From positions 744,001 to 808,000 of the forward strand of contig NZ_CP069178.1 of NCBI RefSeq assembly GCF_016812035.1: DNA of 64,000 nt. Direction: 5' to 3'. Positions 8,344 to 16,132 of the stretch are shown here, one piece after another; the first letter of the stretch is position 1, and each line of letters starts with the position of its first letter. A program made the position numbers and the translations under genes. Under the pieces are notes generated by a model, which worked only from the letters and a program-made list of their open reading frames with translations, did not search any database and was not told where the DNA came from. The DNA is from Bulleidia sp. zg-1006. Its GTDB lineage: Bacteria; Bacillota_I; Bacilli_A; Erysipelotrichales; Erysipelotrichaceae.

Positions 8344-9192
8344 ATGAATAAATATCGTAAATGGCTTTTCAGTATTTTGGGAGTTTTGTTCGTTATTTTA
8401 CTTACGGTGGTTCATTCTTTCTGGATTAGTCCAAATCGTTTTAAGATACGAAAAGAAATTTTATCTTCCAAACAAATTCCTAAATCCTTACATAATCTTC
8501 GTATTTTGTACTTTAGTGATCTTCAATATGGTGAATTTATGAACCAAAAACGTCTACACTCTTTGGTCAAACAAATCAATTCTTTACAAGCGGATGTTGT
8601 TTTATTTGGTGGTGATGTGTATAGTACAATTGCGAAAATTGATATTGAGTCAAATAAACAAATTCAAAGCGAACTTTCTTCTATTCAAGCGAAATATGGT
8701 AAGTTTGCAGTCTTAGGTGATCAAGATGAGATGGATAAACAGCACTTACAAGCGGTTCAAAGTGTTTTAACTCAAAGTAATTTTGAAATTCTTAAAAATC
8801 AATCCGTTTTATTGCATAAGGGTGAAATGGATAGCATTGTGTTAGTTGGCTTAGCGAATGGTATCACTAGTTCTATCGACGCCAAGAAAGCGTATGAGAA
8901 TTTAATGCCGACGCATTATGTCTTAGCCTTCTCTCACACCCCGGATTCTGCGAAACAAGTTCCCCCTGATTTGACGGATTATTATTTAGCCGGACATAGT
9001 TTAGGTGGACAGATTTATTATTTATTTGGCTCATTAAGCAGACCAATAATGGCGAAAGAAATCTTCCGTGGTAAGTCTTCTATCAAAGGTAAGTTTGATG
9101 TCGATGTGACCAATGGAGTTGGTACCATCAAAAAAGATATTCGCTTTCTAAGTCCGGCTGAAATGGTCTTATATACCTTGAAAAAGGATTAA
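8344..9192 (+). CDS. Membrane-anchored metallophosphoesterase-fold protein with substituted active-site residues
   Basis: The 282-aa protein starts with a signal-anchor helix (residues 8-27) and a calcineurin-like domain in YkuE-type order. Metal-ligand motifs are altered: DxH reads D59-L-Q61, GDxxD reads GGD91VYS, GNHD reads GDQD (125-128), and GHxHGGQ reads GHSLGGQ with Leu220 for the second His. H198 (FSHTPD) and H218 remain. At least three of the usual ligands are therefore gone or changed, and phosphoesterase activity is doubtful. It faces the NagD-like gene and ends in a hairpin shared with ulaE. No ribosome-binding site is present. Confidence 0.7.
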   Translation: MNKYRKWLFSILGVLFVILLTVVHSFWISPNRFKIRKEILSSKQIPKSLHNLRILYFSDLQYGEFMNQKRLHSLVKQINSLQADVVLFGGDVYSTIAKIDIESNKQIQSELSSIQAKYGKFAVLGDQDEMDKQHLQAVQSVLTQSNFEILKNQSVLLHKGEMDSIVLVGLANGITSSIDAKKAYENLMPTHYVLAFSHTPDSAKQVPPDLTDYYLAGHSLGGQIYYLFGSLSRPIMAKEIFRGKSSIKGKFDVDVTNGVGTIKKDIRFLSPAEMVLYTLKKD

Positions 9193-9210
9193 CGCATGGT
9201 TAATCCTTTT
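9182..9210. terminator. Bidirectional terminator between the metallophosphoesterase gene and ulaE
   Basis: AAAAGGATTAAC and GTTAATCCTTTT form a perfect 12-bp stem around GCATG, with A/T runs on both sides. It contains the plus-strand stop codon and touches the ulaE stop codon, so one hairpin ends both convergent transcripts. Confidence 0.92.
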
Positions 9211-10060
9211 AAAATACCTCATCTAACTGTTTCCGTAGAAACAAGGACGCATTTTTACAAATCTCTTGCCAATTATCTTGACCGGTGTACCAAAACTCAG
9301 CTGTGAAAAGATGCACACCCAATTCTTTTAATACCTGCAAATCCTTTACGTATTCTGTATGACCTGTTCCAAAAGGAACTTCGCGATAGTGACCGGGTAG
9401 GGTTTCCTTTAAATGAGCGGCGATAAGATGACCTATCCCTTTTTTTAAATCATCCCCAACCTCGTGTCCATAGATTTTCGCTGCATTGGTTAAATTACCA
9501 ATATCAGGAAATACTTGTAAGTAAGGGCTATTTATTCTGTTCACATATTCCATCGCTTTTTCCACCGTATCCATAAATGGTGTTTCCATGGTTTCAAATC
9601 CCATGAGAATCCCTTCTTTTGCGGCCATATCACAAGCTAGGCTTAAATTCTTAACGAATTGATTTCTAGTGTGTTCATTACCTTGTTCATAATAGACATC
9701 ATAACCGGCTAGTTGAATCATGCGAATGCCTACTTTAGTAGCAAAAGAAATAGCTTTTTGCATAATATCAATACTTCTTTGCCTCGTTTCTTCATTTAAA
9801 GAGCCCAAAGGGTATTTCCGATGTCCGCTTAAACACATCGTTCTTATAGGAATATTTGTCTCAAGGATAGCTTGGTTTATCTCATGAATTTTCTCATCAC
9901 TAAAATCCAATCTAGCTAATTTTTCATCACTTTCATCCATACTAATTTCCAAATGATCAAAACCCGCTTCTTTAACAAACAAAAGCTTTTCCTTGATGGA
10001 CAAACGATTAGGCATGGATTTTTCATACATCCCTAATAGATACTTTTTATTTTTGCCCAT
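9209..10060 (-). CDS. ulaE: L-ribulose/L-xylulose 5-phosphate 3-epimerase
   Basis: The 283-aa TIM-barrel sugar epimerase of the UlaE/SgbU family converts L-xylulose 5-phosphate to L-ribulose 5-phosphate. Recognisable segments are the N-terminal [77 protein letters not shown] and TAEFWYTG, which supply metal-binding Glu, Asp, His and Glu. The start at 10060 is chosen because GGGAG lies six bases upstream; the frame extends six codons further. It overlaps ulaF by 14 nt and is the last gene of the operon. Confidence 0.93.
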   Translation of the reverse strand: MGKNKKYLLGMYEKSMPNRLSIKEKLLFVKEAGFDHLEISMDESDEKLARLDFSDEKIHEINQAILETNIPIRTMCLSGHRKYPLGSLNEETRQRSIDIMQKAISFATKVGIRMIQLAGYDVYYEQGNEHTRNQFVKNLSLACDMAAKEGILMGFETMETPFMDTVEKAMEYVNRINSPYLQVFPDIGNLTNAAKIYGHEVGDDLKKGIGHLIAAHLKETLPGHYREVPFGTGHTEYVKDLQVLKELGVHLFTAEFWYTGQDNWQEICKNASLFLRKQLDEVF

Positions 10061-10742
10061 AATAAGCTCCCGGTCCATGTTTTCTTAAGAAATGTTTATC
10101 CAATAATTCCTGTTGCATCATACCAACATGAGGGTTAATTATAAGTGTTTTTATTGCCATGGTACAAAGTTCCTCTAAGACAACCGCATTATGCACAGCC
10201 TCTTTCGCATCTTTACCCCAGATAAACGGTCCATGACTATTCACCAAAACGGCAGGCATTTGAATAGGATTAAGCTTTCTTTCGTTAAAGGTTTCCACAA
10301 TGACTTTCCCCGTATTAAGTTCATAGTCTTTTTTAATCTCATCCACATACATCTTTCTTGTACAAGGAATATTGCCATAAAAATAATCTCCATGGGTTGT
10401 TCCTAAAGCTATCACATCCTTACCTGCTTGAGCAAAGGAAGCCGCATTTCGAGAATGCGTATGAACGACACCGCCAATCTCTTTAAAATGACGATAGATT
10501 TCTAAGTGGGTTGCTAAATCACTAGATGGTTTTAAAATACCCTCGACAATCTTACCATTCATATCCACAACCACCATATCATCGGCTTTCATATTTTCAT
10601 ATTCAACCCCACTTGGTTTAATCACAATCAATCCTTTTTTACGATCTATTTCTGAAACATTGCCCCAAGTAAACGTCACTAAATCATATTTAGGCAAATC
10701 AAGATTGGCACGAAGTACTTTTTTCTTCAATTCTTCTAACAT
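10047..10742 (-). CDS. ulaF: L-ribulose 5-phosphate 4-epimerase (UlaF/AraD family)
   Basis: The 231-aa class II aldolase-fold enzyme produces D-xylulose 5-phosphate, the exit to the pentose phosphate pathway. It has [22 protein letters not shown], the zinc pair in [37 protein letters not shown] and the C-terminal [11 protein letters not shown]. Its place beside ulaE in an ascorbate operon supports UlaF rather than AraD, although sequence alone does not separate the two. The start lies two bases after the stop of the upstream unknown gene. Confidence 0.93.
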   Translation of the reverse strand: MLEELKKKVLRANLDLPKYDLVTFTWGNVSEIDRKKGLIVIKPSGVEYENMKADDMVVVDMNGKIVEGILKPSSDLATHLEIYRHFKEIGGVVHTHSRNAASFAQAGKDVIALGTTHGDYFYGNIPCTRKMYVDEIKKDYELNTGKVIVETFNERKLNPIQMPAVLVNSHGPFIWGKDAKEAVHNAVVLEELCTMAIKTLIINPHVGMMQQELLDKHFLRKHGPGAYYGQK

Positions 10743-10744
10743 AA

Positions 10745-11776
10745 TTAATCACTCACCTTATAAATAGCCGCCTCATTGGCTGTATGATTGGCAGAAATAA
10801 TCAAATCATAGTCTTGGAAATTCACCACATCAATATTGGCTGGACCTTTTCCTTTATCCACATAAGTAAGCACATATTCCCCATTCATGTATTGCAAAAT
10901 GAATAACTCTGCATCCACCCTTCGAACACCGGCGATAAAACTATTCACACCGCGGATTGATTTACCAACCAATGTGTGAGCAAAATCAATAGTATTTGGA
11001 TACACATAATCTTCCACATACTTACCATTCACTAATTTATAGACTTTAATACAATTGCCATGGAATGGTTCAATGGTCATCAATTCTTCCACACCATCAT
11101 GATTGATATCGGATAAAGCCACCTCACCAATTTGACCGTCTAGTATCTTTTCAATATTCCATTTTCCCACTTCATTTGAAGATGGAGATACACGGATTAA
11201 GCCTTGATCACTACCAAAATAACCGCATGGTAATCCTTCATAAGTTCCCCGACAATAACCATGGTTTCTAAATAAGCCATCCACTAATAATTCCAAGTGA
11301 ATTTCATCTTCAAGATTTTCAGGTAATTGGGTAACATAAATTTGACCTGGTAAACTCCAGTCTTCTTTGTTTTGTTTATTTTTAGCAATGGTCGCTAGGA
11401 TTAAATAATCCATTCCGTGCACATGATAAATATCAAAACGATGCACATAAGGTAATGCGAATAAATCTCTAATTGCCCAACCATCTTCTAGCTTTTTACC
11501 CCAAACAATCTTCGCTTTGGAAGGAGTAACTTTCAAATAAAATTCATTGACAGCCAAAAATTCCCCTTTTCTTGTTGGAAAAGGAATAATGGACATACAA
11601 CCACCTCGATCATCCCAAACTGTTTCCCGAACTTCAAAGTTATCTCCTGTATAGGAATAACAAGGACTTTCTGGATTTTCACTTCCCAAAAAGGCATAGA
11701 ACTTGTCATCAATTTTCATATGACTAGCGCAATAACATCTTGTGATATCATCTAAATGTATTTTTTCAATTTTCAT
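10745..11776 (-). CDS. FG-GAP/VCBS-like beta-propeller protein of unknown function in the ula operon
   Basis: I do not recognise this 343-aa protein. It has no signal peptide or membrane helix and is rich in beta-strand segments ending in aromatic or YxV patterns. One clear calcium-loop-like motif is present ([12 protein letters not shown], about residue 225), as in FG-GAP/VCBS propeller blades. It sits between ulaB and ulaF, the slot that ulaD holds in the classical operon, but has no resemblance to the TIM-barrel 3-keto-L-gulonate-6-phosphate decarboxylase. A sugar-phosphate lactonase, isomerase or binding role is possible but unsupported. There is a 37-bp gap to ulaB upstream. Confidence 0.55.
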   Translation of the reverse strand: MKIEKIHLDDITRCYCASHMKIDDKFYAFLGSENPESPCYSYTGDNFEVRETVWDDRGGCMSIIPFPTRKGEFLAVNEFYLKVTPSKAKIVWGKKLEDGWAIRDLFALPYVHRFDIYHVHGMDYLILATIAKNKQNKEDWSLPGQIYVTQLPENLEDEIHLELLVDGLFRNHGYCRGTYEGLPCGYFGSDQGLIRVSPSSNEVGKWNIEKILDGQIGEVALSDINHDGVEELMTIEPFHGNCIKVYKLVNGKYVEDYVYPNTIDFAHTLVGKSIRGVNSFIAGVRRVDAELFILQYMNGEYVLTYVDKGKGPANIDVVNFQDYDLIISANHTANEAAIYKVSD

Positions 11777-11813
11777 AAATGTCTCCTTCTAAAAAGGCTA
11801 CATAAAAGTAGCC

Positions 11814-12104
11814 TTATACCAATCCCGTTTCTTTTAATAATGCTTGCGCCTCTTTATCAGAAAGAACATTCTTCATTCCACATATCTTGACACCTTTTTT
11901 CTTAGCATCCGCAAACATATCCACAAATGTTAAGGGACAGAAAACGACATCGTACTGACTAGCGGCACTTTTTCCTTCCGAAAGAGAACAATGATGAATG
12001 TTGGAAATTTCAACACCCAAATCCTTACAAGCTTTTTCAACACGCATCTTCATCATCAATGAAGTTCCAGCACCATTCGCACACGCTACTAAAATTCTTA
12101 ACAT
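11814..12104 (-). CDS. ulaB: PTS system ascorbate-specific EIIB component
   Basis: The 96-aa cytoplasmic EIIB domain has its phosphocysteine in the N-terminal loop VACANGAGTS (Cys8), typical of the lactose/ascorbate-type IIB fold. It accepts phosphate from UlaC and passes it to L-ascorbate as UlaA takes it up. CSLSEGKSAASQYDVVFCP is the usual second strand and loop. It follows ulaA by three bases and has its own short domain rather than a fusion. Confidence 0.93.
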   Translation of the reverse strand: MLRILVACANGAGTSLMMKMRVEKACKDLGVEISNIHHCSLSEGKSAASQYDVVFCPLTFVDMFADAKKKGVKICGMKNVLSDKEAQALLKETGLV

Positions 12105-12107
12105 AAC

Positions 12108-13580
12108 TTACTCCTTACTCTTTTTCATTTTTATTTTTTCTTTATAAGCATCATAATCTTCCACACATAAGAAATAAGTGTCTGGATGATGACGATATTG
12201 TAATTGTGGAATAGCGATTAAAACGATTAGAATTACAGCAATTCCAATAAAACCTGCAAACTTCATCACTGTTGTAAACATAGGCCATACAACCGCCCAG
12301 TCCCACATACCAAGGTAACCCCCATGAGCCGCCAAACCAACCCAACTAGCGATAAAGGCACTGCCAAACACTTGACATAAACCAGAAATAAATGGGAACA
12401 ACATAGCCGCTTTCACACCACCTTTATTATTGGCATACACAGCAATCGTCGCATTATCAAAGAATACCGGTACGAATCCTGCAATCACAATGGTTGGTGA
12501 CTTCAATAAAATCAATACAATAATGGCTAGGAATTGTCCTAAAGCCCCAAATAAGAAACCAATCGTAACCGCATTGGCACTACCAAATCCATAAGTTGCT
12601 GCACAATCAATGCCCGGCACAGCCCCTGGCAAGAATGTGTTGGAGATACCTTGGAAAGAATTTGTCAGTTCAGTAACGAAAGTACGAACACCCAGTTGTA
12701 AAATCGCAAGATAAACCGCAAATTTCAAGGAAGTATCCACTATGTACATGAAGAAATCTTTGCTGGCGGTAATAACCTTTGCGTCCACAAAATATTGTTT
12801 ACCTAAAATGGCCATAATAGTTCCAAAGAAAATCATCATTAAAATGGATGTTGAAACCATATTTTCATTAAAGATGGACATAAATCCCGGTAAACGAATA
12901 TCTTCAATACGCTTGGAGTTTTCTTTCTTGCCAAAGAACTTGGCAGATAAATAAGAGAAGAAGGCAATTCCAAACATTTGTTGGTGAGCCACACAGAAGC
13001 CACCTCCCTCAGTTAAGTCCTGCGAAATTTCAACCGTTAAATTAGAACCAACCGCCCAATACAAACCAAGGATTAATGACATCACTATTAACATTGGTGT
13101 ATCACCCAGACTTGGGAAGCAGAATAGAATTAACCAGAAAGCCGTCGCTGCTTGTTGCATTTGCACATGACCCGTCGTAAAAACCGCACGAAGCTTGGTA
13201 AAGCGATTAAACTTAACAAGAATGAGGTTAAAAATAAACGCTATCAACAATAAGAACATAACTTGTGAAAAGCTCTTACCCGCTTGTTTCATCGCTGACT
13301 GAACCGCATTTTGACCAAAATAGGGATCAATAACCATCGCATGAAGATTAAAACGATCCTTTAAACCAACTAGAATTGGTCTAAAATTACTAACCAATCC
13401 CCCTGAACCAACACTTAGGATTAAGAAACCAACCGTTGCTTTAATAAATCCCGCAAACGATTCATACAATGGCTTTTTCAACAAAACATAACCAATAAAT
13501 ACCATGAGACCTATGAAGTAGGCAGGCTGGGTTAGGATATTGGTTGCAAACCAAACCCAAATATTATACAGAAAATTCAT
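12108..13580 (-). CDS. ulaA: PTS system ascorbate-specific EIIC permease
   Basis: The 490-aa polytopic membrane protein of the UlaA/SgaT family moves L-ascorbate across the membrane for phosphorylation. It starts with a hydrophobic helix (IWVWFATNILTQPAYFIGL) and has about ten further hydrophobic segments. Family-like sequences include GLMVFIGYVLLKKP, TGHVQMQQA, GFCVAHQQMFG and PGIDCAATYGFGSANA. The charged C-terminal tail (KEKIKMKKSKE) is cytoplasmic. It lies between ulaC and ulaB with small gaps. An open frame at 12151-12345 inside it is a shadow. Confidence 0.95.
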   Translation of the reverse strand: MNFLYNIWVWFATNILTQPAYFIGLMVFIGYVLLKKPLYESFAGFIKATVGFLILSVGSGGLVSNFRPILVGLKDRFNLHAMVIDPYFGQNAVQSAMKQAGKSFSQVMFLLLIAFIFNLILVKFNRFTKLRAVFTTGHVQMQQAATAFWLILFCFPSLGDTPMLIVMSLILGLYWAVGSNLTVEISQDLTEGGGFCVAHQQMFGIAFFSYLSAKFFGKKENSKRIEDIRLPGFMSIFNENMVSTSILMMIFFGTIMAILGKQYFVDAKVITASKDFFMYIVDTSLKFAVYLAILQLGVRTFVTELTNSFQGISNTFLPGAVPGIDCAATYGFGSANAVTIGFLFGALGQFLAIIVLILLKSPTIVIAGFVPVFFDNATIAVYANNKGGVKAAMLFPFISGLCQVFGSAFIASWVGLAAHGGYLGMWDWAVVWPMFTTVMKFAGFIGIAVILIVLIAIPQLQYRHHPDTYFLCVEDYDAYKEKIKMKKSKE

Positions 13581-13596
13581 CTTCGTCCTCTTTCAA

Positions 13597-14052
13597 TTAT
13601 TTATATTTTTCTATTATTTTTAATAAATCACAGTCATCATTAACTGTTAATAAATCAGCTACTAACTGTTCATTTTGAAGCAATTCTGATAACTGCATCA
13701 TATTATTTAAATGTTCCTCATTATTCGTTGCCGCCAAAGTGAAAAATAGTCTTGCTTGTTTTTCATCATCATTTTCATCAAACACAACGGGTTCATGAAC
13801 TTTCATAAATCCAATTGCTGTTTTATAAACTCCTTCGGCTTGCACAGTTGAATGAGGCATAGCCACATCTTTTATCAAAACAATATAAGGGCCAAATTCT
13901 TCTACGCACTTAATAATGGCTTCTACATAACGATGATCGATATAGCCCTGTTCAATTAATGTTTTTCCACAAGCATCTAACGCCTCTTTCCAGTCATCAA
14001 ATTTTTCATGATAAGAGGTTAAATGATTGTTATAAATTTGTTCTAGTAACAT
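13597..14052 (-). CDS. ulaC: PTS system ascorbate-specific EIIA component
   Basis: The 151-aa mannitol/fructose-type EIIA domain has its phospho-histidine in KDVAMPHSTV (about residue 70). It takes phosphate from HPr and hands it to UlaB. LFFTLAATNNEEHLNNMMQLSELLQNE is the usual C-terminal strand-helix, here in two parts around residues 105-131. It lies six bases after the ulaG stop, so it is probably translated from the same message. Confidence 0.93.
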   Translation of the reverse strand: MLLEQIYNNHLTSYHEKFDDWKEALDACGKTLIEQGYIDHRYVEAIIKCVEEFGPYIVLIKDVAMPHSTVQAEGVYKTAIGFMKVHEPVVFDENDDEKQARLFFTLAATNNEEHLNNMMQLSELLQNEQLVADLLTVNDDCDLLKIIEKYK

Positions 14053-14057
14053 AAGCT

Positions 14058-15131
14058 TTACAGTATACTCTTGAATGGCACATTTCTCTTCTTCGAGAAA
14101 CAGTCTTCAAAGCCACGACGATAATGGTATTTCAATAAGTCCTTATCTTGCGGCCAAATATACTTTCCTCCCACATCCCAAATAAATGGATGAAATTTGT
14201 ATTTAAGCATATCTTTCTTAAAATTATAAACCAACATAATTTCTTCCGGATCAGCTTTCATATTGGTCCATACATCATGATGAAGTGGAATAACGACCTT
14301 AGCATTCGTTGCCTCTGCCATGCGACACATATCGACTGAAGTCATCTTATCTTGACAACCAACTGGATTTTCACCATAAGCTCCAAAGGCTATATCAATA
14401 TCGTATTTTTTACCAATTTCCGCATAACAAATACTGTAATGCGAATCACCGGTATGATAAACATTGCCTGCCGGCATTTCAAATAGATAATTCACAGCTT
14501 TTTCATCCATATTTGTTGGACAAATTCCCTCAATATCCTCACCTACCTCCGTTGTCACAAGGCAAGTTCTGTCATAGGAATCTAAAACATGAATGGTCGT
14601 ATCTTTGATTTTGATAACATCACCAGGTTTTACCACTTGGCATCGTTCTTCCGGAACACCCCAGCCAATCCACTTTTTAACGCATTCCTTTGGACCGATG
14701 AATGGAACATCCTCTTTACAGTTTTTTAAGACCGCTGCCGCAAAGAATGGATCAATGTGGTCATTATGATAGTGCGTAGCTAACACCGCATCACATTTCG
14801 TTACTGCAAATGGATCATAAACAATCGGTGCCGCTCTTAAATTAGGTTGTAATTTTTCAACTCCCATCATATTTCTCATTTGGTGATAAGGTGCCATAGA
14901 AGCAACCTTTTGGGTTCGTTTTCCATTGCCGAACCAAAGGTCAACGGCAATGTTTGTGTCGTTTTCTGTTTTAAACCACACGCCCACACATCCTAGCCAC
15001 CACATCGCAAAGGTTCCCGGTTGAACTACTTCATTATCAATTTCTTCATTCAACCAAGTCCCCCATTCTGGAAATGCGCCCAGAATCCAAGATTCTCTTG
15101 TAATGTCTTTGACGTTCGTCATAGTACTCAT
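14058..15131 (-). CDS. ulaG: L-ascorbate 6-phosphate lactonase
   Basis: The 357-aa metallo-beta-lactamase-fold lactonase opens L-ascorbate 6-phosphate to 3-keto-L-gulonate 6-phosphate. Key metal motifs are [10 protein letters not shown] (about residues 116-125), [10 protein letters not shown] and PLHHDVWTN, and the sequence [13 protein letters not shown] is a UlaG family mark. It heads the ula operon, whereas in E. coli ulaG stands apart. The ATG at 15131 and another three codons later are both possible; AGGAGG is close to the first. Operators recognised by the divergent DeoR-type gene product probably control it. Confidence 0.96.
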   Translation of the reverse strand: MSTMTNVKDITRESWILGAFPEWGTWLNEEIDNEVVQPGTFAMWWLGCVGVWFKTENDTNIAVDLWFGNGKRTQKVASMAPYHQMRNMMGVEKLQPNLRAAPIVYDPFAVTKCDAVLATHYHNDHIDPFFAAAVLKNCKEDVPFIGPKECVKKWIGWGVPEERCQVVKPGDVIKIKDTTIHVLDSYDRTCLVTTEVGEDIEGICPTNMDEKAVNYLFEMPAGNVYHTGDSHYSICYAEIGKKYDIDIAFGAYGENPVGCQDKMTSVDMCRMAEATNAKVVIPLHHDVWTNMKADPEEIMLVYNFKKDMLKYKFHPFIWDVGGKYIWPQDKDLLKYHYRRGFEDCFSKKRNVPFKSIL

Positions 15132-15177
15132 ACCTCCTACCTAAATGATAATCAATAGCCATTACAACAACAATCGT

Positions 15178-15227
15178 ATTATATGTTCATTTAACCAATT
15201 ATATGAATGTTTATCATATAATGCCAT
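15178..15227 (-). promoter_or_regulatory. Probable promoter region of the ula operon
   Basis: Two TATAAT boxes are readable on the minus strand (15178-15183 and 15198-15203). For the second, ATGGCA at 15222-15227 stands 18 bases upstream as a weak -35. The palindromic operator at 15199-15221 fills that spacer, so a bound repressor would block this promoter. Which box is used is not clear from sequence. Confidence 0.45.
15199..15221. promoter_or_regulatory. Operator palindrome for the ula regulator
   Basis: TTATATGA and TCATATAA are perfect inverted repeats separated by seven bases. The right part, ATGTTTATCATATAA (15207-15221), recurs in inverted orientation in the regulator's own promoter (15276-15291) with two differences, which makes it a good candidate binding unit. 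A partial third copy lies near 15178-15190. Confidence 0.6.
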
Positions 15228-15255
15228 TTTTTAAAGAGATATTGCGATGAGTTTG

Positions 15256-15291
15256 TTGACACTAACTTATTTTCGTTCATATAATAAACAT
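15256..15291 (+). promoter_or_regulatory. Autoregulated promoter of the DeoR-type regulator
   Basis: TTGACA (15256-15261) and TATAAT (15280-15285) are both perfect and 18 bases apart. The element at 15276-15291 reads ATGTTTATTATATGAA on the minus strand, almost the same as the ula operator unit, and covers the -10. Binding there would shut off the regulator's own gene. Confidence 0.7.
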
Positions 15292-15308
15292 AAAGAGAGG
15301 ATTTTCTA

Positions 15309-16091
15309 ATGAAAGTTAATTATTCTATTGTCCAAGAAAGACGAAATCATATCATGGCGCTCATTCAAAAATTAGGTGAAATTAGTGTATCAACCTTAGC
15401 GAAAGAATTTAGTGTTTCCGAACTAACCATTCGTAGAGACTTGCAGTATTGGGAAGATAAAGGAGCGGTTTTGCGCCATCATGGTGGCGTCAAGTTTGTA
15501 CAAACCATGGTAAATCTAAATACTGAATATCTAACCAACGATAAATATAAACACGCTATTGCTAAATACGCCGCTCAATACGTTAATGATGGAGATACCA
15601 TTTTTATTAACACCAGTTCAACCGCTCTTTTAACCATTCAATACATCATTAACAAACGTGTTATTGTCATCACCAATAATGCCAAAGCCGTACAATTAAA
15701 GCATGATCCCCTGCTTTCCATTGTCTTAACCGGTGGCGAACTTCGTTTTCCAAAAGAATCCATGGTCGGTGATTTTGCAATGAACAATCTAAAACGAGTA
15801 AGGGCGAACAAATGTTTTCTAGGATGCAGTGGTATCAGTCACAAAGATGGAATCACAACCGCTATTATGGCAGAAGCTAGTATCAATGAAACCATGATTG
15901 AAAGAACAACTGGTGAGCGATTTATCCTATGTGATTATACAAAGGTAGGCAATAAACATTCCTTTCTATCCGGGAATATCAGTGATATCAATTATTTGAT
16001 AAGCGATATTAATGCCGATGATGAAGAAATCGAAAAAATCAAAGAGGCAAATGTTGAAGTCATTAAGTTAACACCACTATTAAAATATTAA
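15309..16091 (+). CDS. DeoR-family repressor, probable ula regulator
   Basis: The 260-aa protein has the DeoR/GlpR layout. The N-terminal HTH has VSTLAKEFSVSELTIRRDL (about 24-42) followed by the family motif KGAVLRHHGGV. A C-terminal sugar-phosphate sensor domain carries TIFINTSSTALL, VITNNAKAV, LTGGELRFPKESMVGDFA and CDYTKVGNKHSF. It is divergent from ulaG and the shared 177-bp region holds matching operator units, so I infer an UlaR role with a phosphorylated ascorbate intermediate as inducer. The ATG has GAGAGG upstream. Confidence 0.88.
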   Translation: MKVNYSIVQERRNHIMALIQKLGEISVSTLAKEFSVSELTIRRDLQYWEDKGAVLRHHGGVKFVQTMVNLNTEYLTNDKYKHAIAKYAAQYVNDGDTIFINTSSTALLTIQYIINKRVIVITNNAKAVQLKHDPLLSIVLTGGELRFPKESMVGDFAMNNLKRVRANKCFLGCSGISHKDGITTAIMAEASINETMIERTTGERFILCDYTKVGNKHSFLSGNISDINYLISDINADDEEIEKIKEANVEVIKLTPLLKY

Positions 16092-16129
16092 AAAGAATTA
16101 AGAAGATTATTTTCTTCTTAATTCTTTTT
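16090..16129. terminator. Bidirectional terminator
   Basis: A perfect 17-bp stem (16090-16106 with 16113-16129) around a 6-base loop is flanked by A and T runs. Its first base is part of the regulator's stop codon, and it also ends the leftward ABC operon just beyond 16133. Confidence 0.93.
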
Positions 16130-16132
16130 CAT

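Noticed and set aside
10745-11776. The 343-aa protein as a divergent UlaD
   Set aside because: UlaD is a TIM barrel of about 216 aa; this protein is longer, beta-rich and has a DxNxDG-type calcium-loop motif.
12151-12345. 64-codon open frame within ulaA, same strand
   Set aside because: Tryptophan- and glycine-rich out-of-frame translation of TM helices, no ribosome-binding site; a shadow of ulaA.
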